Assembly (NCBI GenBank): GCA_019751575.1
Contig: JAIENF010000471.1
Span: 1 to 11,859 of the forward strand
DNA from: Burkholderiales bacterium
GTDB lineage: Bacteria; Pseudomonadota; Gammaproteobacteria; Burkholderiales; CAIKXV01
Direction of reading: 5' to 3'
DNA: 11,859 nucleotides
Shown: piece after piece, positions 9,849 to 11,859 of the stretch
Layout: the number at the start of each line of letters is the position of its first letter
Numbering within the stretch: the first letter of the stretch is position 1
Notes under the pieces: generated by a model
The model's database searches: none
Told to the model about the DNA's origin: nothing
What the model saw: the letters and a program-made list of their open reading frames with translations, nothing else
Made by a program: the position numbers and the translations under genes

Positions 9849-11276
9849 TTGGAAGTCGAGGCAGCACGGCAGTTCCGGTCTCCAAAACGTTCCTTCGGTG
9901 AACTCGACGCCGAGGCGGCGGCGATGCTGCTTGCCGTCGCGACGGACGTGGCACTGGTGATCGACGCGGGCGGCGTGATCCGCGACCTGGCAGTGGGCAG
10001 CGACGAACTCGCCGTCGAAGGCTATGCCGACTGGATCGGCCAGCCCTGGGTGGACACCGTCACCGCCGAGAGCCGGCGCAAGGTCGAAGAGATGCTGCGC
10101 GACGCAGCGGCGAAGACCCCTGCCCGCTGGCGCCAGGTGAACCACCCGTCGAGCCGCGGCGATGACATACCGATGCTGTACTCCACGGTGCAGGTGGGCA
10201 GCAAGGGTCGGGTCATCGCCATCGGGCGCAACCTGAGATCGATCGCCACGCTCCAGCAGAAGCTGCTCGACGTCCAGCAGTCGATGGAGCGCGACTACCT
10301 CAGACTGCGCCACGCGGAGACCCGCTACCGGCTGCTGTTCCAGATGGCTTCCGAGGCCGTGCTGATCATCGACGCCGGGACGCAGCGCGTGGTCGAGGCA
10401 AACCCGGCCGCAGCCCAGCTGCTCGAGGAAACCGCGCGCCGCCTCGTCGGCCGGCCATTTCCCGAGGGCTTCGATGCGCCCAGCACCCAGGCGCTGCAGT
10501 CGCTGCTCGCCGCCGTGCGTGCCGCCGGCAGCGCCGACGAAGTCCGCGTGCGGCTGCTGGAAGGCCGTCGCGAGTTCATGGTCAATACCTCCATGTTCCG
10601 CCAGGACAATGCCTCGCTGTTCCTGGTCCGTCTGTCCCCCATCACCACCGACTCGGGAGCTGGTCCGATGCCGCGCGCACAAACCCGGCTGTCCGACATC
10701 GTCGACAGCCTCCCGGACGGATTCGTGGTCACCGACGTCGAAGGTCGCATCCTCACCGCCAACCGCGCCTTCCTCGACCTGATCCAGCTCGCCACCGAAG
10801 AGCAGGCGCGCGACGAATCGGTCGAGCGATGGCTGGGCCGGCCGGGCGTGGACCTCAACGTGCTGCTCGCCAACCTGCGCCAGCATGGTTCGGTGCGGAT
10901 GTTCGCGACGACGCTGCGCGGCGAGTACGGCGCCAATACCGAGATCGAGATCTCGGCGGTATCGGCACCGAATACAGAACCGCCCTGCCTCGGATTCACC
11001 GTGCGCAACATCATGCGCCGCCCGGTCGCCGAGAACCGTAGCCAGCATGCACTGCCACGGTCGGTGGAACAACTGACCGAACTGGTCGGCCGCGTCTCGC
11101 TGAAAGAGCTGGTACGCGAGACCACGGACGTGATCGAGCGGCTGTGCATCGAGGCTGCGCTCGAGCTCACCGGCGACAACCGCGCGTCGGCCGCGGAGAT
11201 GCTCGGATTGAGCCGGCAGAGCCTCTACGTGAAGCTCCGGCGCTACGGATTGGGCGATCTGGCGCCCGAAGCCTGA
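9849..11276 (+). CDS. ppsR: Photosystem gene repressor PpsR/CrtJ
   Basis: This 475-residue PAS-HTH protein is the expected repressor of bch, crt and light-harvesting genes under oxygen, binding TGT-N12-ACA pairs. In order: an N-terminal PAS-like domain (about 15-128, starting SFGELDAEAAAMLLAVATDVALVID), a helical glutamine-rich linker (about 130-158), PAS1 (about 160-265), PAS2 (about 280-390), and a Fis-type helix-turn-helix (about 432-468, ASAAEMLGLSRQSLYVKLRRYGL). The length fits the family (about 465-470). Only two cysteines are present: C380 in PAS2 and C433 (ERLCIEAALEL), the latter matching the redox-active cysteine next to the HTH (C424 in R. sphaeroides, C420 in CrtJ). The equivalent of R. 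sphaeroides C251 is absent. Start TTG at 9849 is chosen on ribosome-site spacing; TTG at 9789 or 9843 is less likely. Co-transcribed with aerR. Confidence 0.93.
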   Translation: MEVEAARQFRSPKRSFGELDAEAAAMLLAVATDVALVIDAGGVIRDLAVGSDELAVEGYADWIGQPWVDTVTAESRRKVEEMLRDAAAKTPARWRQVNHPSSRGDDIPMLYSTVQVGSKGRVIAIGRNLRSIATLQQKLLDVQQSMERDYLRLRHAETRYRLLFQMASEAVLIIDAGTQRVVEANPAAAQLLEETARRLVGRPFPEGFDAPSTQALQSLLAAVRAAGSADEVRVRLLEGRREFMVNTSMFRQDNASLFLVRLSPITTDSGAGPMPRAQTRLSDIVDSLPDGFVVTDVEGRILTANRAFLDLIQLATEEQARDESVERWLGRPGVDLNVLLANLRQHGSVRMFATTLRGEYGANTEIEISAVSAPNTEPPCLGFTVRNIMRRPVAENRSQHALPRSVEQLTELVGRVSLKELVRETTDVIERLCIEAALELTGDNRASAAEMLGLSRQSLYVKLRRYGLGDLAPEA

Positions 11277-11286
11277 TTTTCCTGCA

Positions 11287-11308
11287 TGGCGGGATTCCGC
11301 CACTTTCT
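11287..11308 (+). terminator. Weak candidate terminator after ppsR
   Basis: Eleven bases after the ppsR stop, TGGCGG-GATT-CCGCCA forms a 6-bp GC-rich stem with a 4-nt loop, followed by CTTTCT. The U-tract is short and interrupted, so termination would be partial at best. CGCCA (11298-11302) can pair instead with TGGCG (11308-11312), which would compete with this stem. Confidence 0.4.
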
Positions 11309-11324
11309 GGCGATGCGTGTCAGG

Positions 11325-11343
11325 TTTACAGTTCAACTGTAAA
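11325..11343. repeat. Perfect 19-bp palindrome upstream of bchG
   Basis: TTTACAGTT and AACTGTAAA are exact reverse complements around a single C. It sits in the AT-rich part of the 109-bp ppsR-bchG gap, 42 bp before the bchG ATG, which makes it a good operator candidate. The ACA and TGT words point opposite to a standard PpsR site, but they fall in 10-bp phase with TGT at 11318. It has no U-tract, so it is not a terminator. Confidence 0.55.
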
Positions 11344-11378
11344 TTCAAGTTGACTACTTCGGCCGGTCCCATTACTGT
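11338..11378 (+). promoter_or_regulatory. Candidate bchG promoter with near-consensus PpsR site
   Basis: TGT-N12-ACT at 11338-11355 differs by one base from TGT-N12-ACA. Its right half lies in TTGACT (11350-11355), a 5/6 match to a -35 box. At 17 bp follows TACTGT (11373-11378), a weak -10 that keeps T, A and the last T. A start about 7 nt further would fall almost on the bchG ATG, giving a leaderless or nearly leaderless mRNA. bchG may instead be read from aerR-ppsR. Low confidence. Confidence 0.3.
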
Positions 11379-11385
11379 GGGAACG

Positions 11386-11859
11386 ATGAATGCCCCAGCG
11401 CCGAAAGCGGTCCTCGAACTGCTGAAACCGATCACCTGGTTCCCGCCGATGTGGGCGTTCGGCTGCGGGGCGGTGTCCTCCGGCATGCCCGCCTCCGGCC
11501 GGTGGCCGACGGTCATCGCCGGCATCCTGCTGGCCGGGCCGCTGGTCTGCGCGACCAGCCAGGCGGTGAACGACTGGTTCGACCGGCATGTCGACGCCAT
11601 CAACGAGCCGAACCGGCCGATCCCGTCGGGCCGCATCCCCGGGCAGTGGGGCCTGTACATCGCGATCCTCTGGACGGTGCTGTCGCTGGCGCTGGCCTGG
11701 TGGCTGGGTCCGCTGGTCCTGGCAGCGGCCTCGGTCGGCCTGGTGCTCGCCTGGATGTACAGCGCACCGCCGTTCCGGCTGAAGCAGAACGGCTGGTGGG
11801 GCAACAGCGCGGTGGCGGTGAGCTACGAGGGCCTGCCCTGGATCACCGGCGCCGCCGTG
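11386..11859 (+). CDS. bchG: Bacteriochlorophyll synthase, N-terminal part (BchG)
   Basis: The first 158 codons of a UbiA-family prenyltransferase run off the right edge without a stop. BchG joins the C17 propionate of bacteriochlorophyllide a to geranylgeranyl or phytyl diphosphate, in the membrane, as the terminal step of BChl a synthesis. The start LELLKPITWFPPMWAFGCG is diagnostic. The Mg-diphosphate motif NDWFDRHVD at 62-70, followed by INEPNRPIPSGRIPG, is the first aspartate-rich loop. Hydrophobic spans lie at about 18-34, 42-60, 88-108 and 110-126, and the SYEGLPWITGAA segment begins near 146. The ATG at 11386 has only a weak GGGA upstream. Nothing is broken in the visible part. The neighbours ppsR and aerR are typical of purple-bacterial clusters. 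Confidence 0.95.
   Translation, partial: MNAPAPKAVLELLKPITWFPPMWAFGCGAVSSGMPASGRWPTVIAGILLAGPLVCATSQAVNDWFDRHVDAINEPNRPIPSGRIPGQWGLYIAILWTVLSLALAWWLGPLVLAAASVGLVLAWMYSAPPFRLKQNGWWGNSAVAVSYEGLPWITGAAV

Noticed and set aside
9699..11804. A 701-codon minus-strand frame antisense to ppsR and bchG
   Set aside because: It covers two clearly identified plus-strand genes and the intergenic palindrome. Its sequence is His/Gln/Arg-rich and unrecognisable.

Overview
This window is a stretch of a photosynthesis gene cluster from a GC-rich, anoxygenic phototrophic purple bacterium (Proteobacteria). The genes, their order and their signature residues are those of the classical bacteriochlorophyll a (BChl a) cluster. 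The class is not certain. I lean weakly towards Betaproteobacteria (Rubrivivax-like), but nothing here excludes an alpha- or gammaproteobacterium.

Layout. Positions 1-8495 on the minus strand hold a compact operon, read right to left as bchF-bchN-bchB-bchH-bchL-bchM; bchM is cut off by the left edge. Several genes overlap or nearly touch: a 4-nt overlap for bchF/bchN, a 7-nt gap for bchN/bchB and a 29-nt overlap for bchB/bchH. Positions 8496-8899 are a 404-bp divergent control region, less GC-rich in its middle. Positions 8900-11276 on the plus strand hold the regulator pair aerR (ppaA; cobalamin-binding antirepressor) and ppsR (crtJ; PAS-HTH repressor of photosystem genes). After a 109-bp gap with a hairpin and a perfect palindrome, the 5' part of bchG (BChl synthase) runs off the right edge.

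How the genes work together. BchH is the large porphyrin-binding subunit of Mg-chelatase. BchM methylates Mg-protoporphyrin IX. BchL, BchN and BchB form the nitrogenase-like dark-operative protochlorophyllide reductase. BchF hydrates the C3 vinyl group. BchG esterifies bacteriochlorophyllide with an isoprenoid alcohol. AerR and PpsR are expected to set transcription of the pathway in response to oxygen, redox state and blue light. The control region has a perfect TGT-N12-ACA PpsR site 5' of aerR, and two back-to-back TTGACA hexamers that also carry PpsR-like half-sites between the divergent operons.

I found no mobile elements, CRISPR arrays, tRNAs or rRNAs. The pathway is well known. The less ordinary points are regulatory or gene-structural: a Shine-Dalgarno-equipped 12-codon leader frame overlapping the bchF start, a TTG start for ppsR, a PpsR with only two cysteines, phased half-sites and a 19-bp palindrome in front of bchG, and mutually exclusive hairpins after ppsR. 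I do not see an undescribed system in this window.
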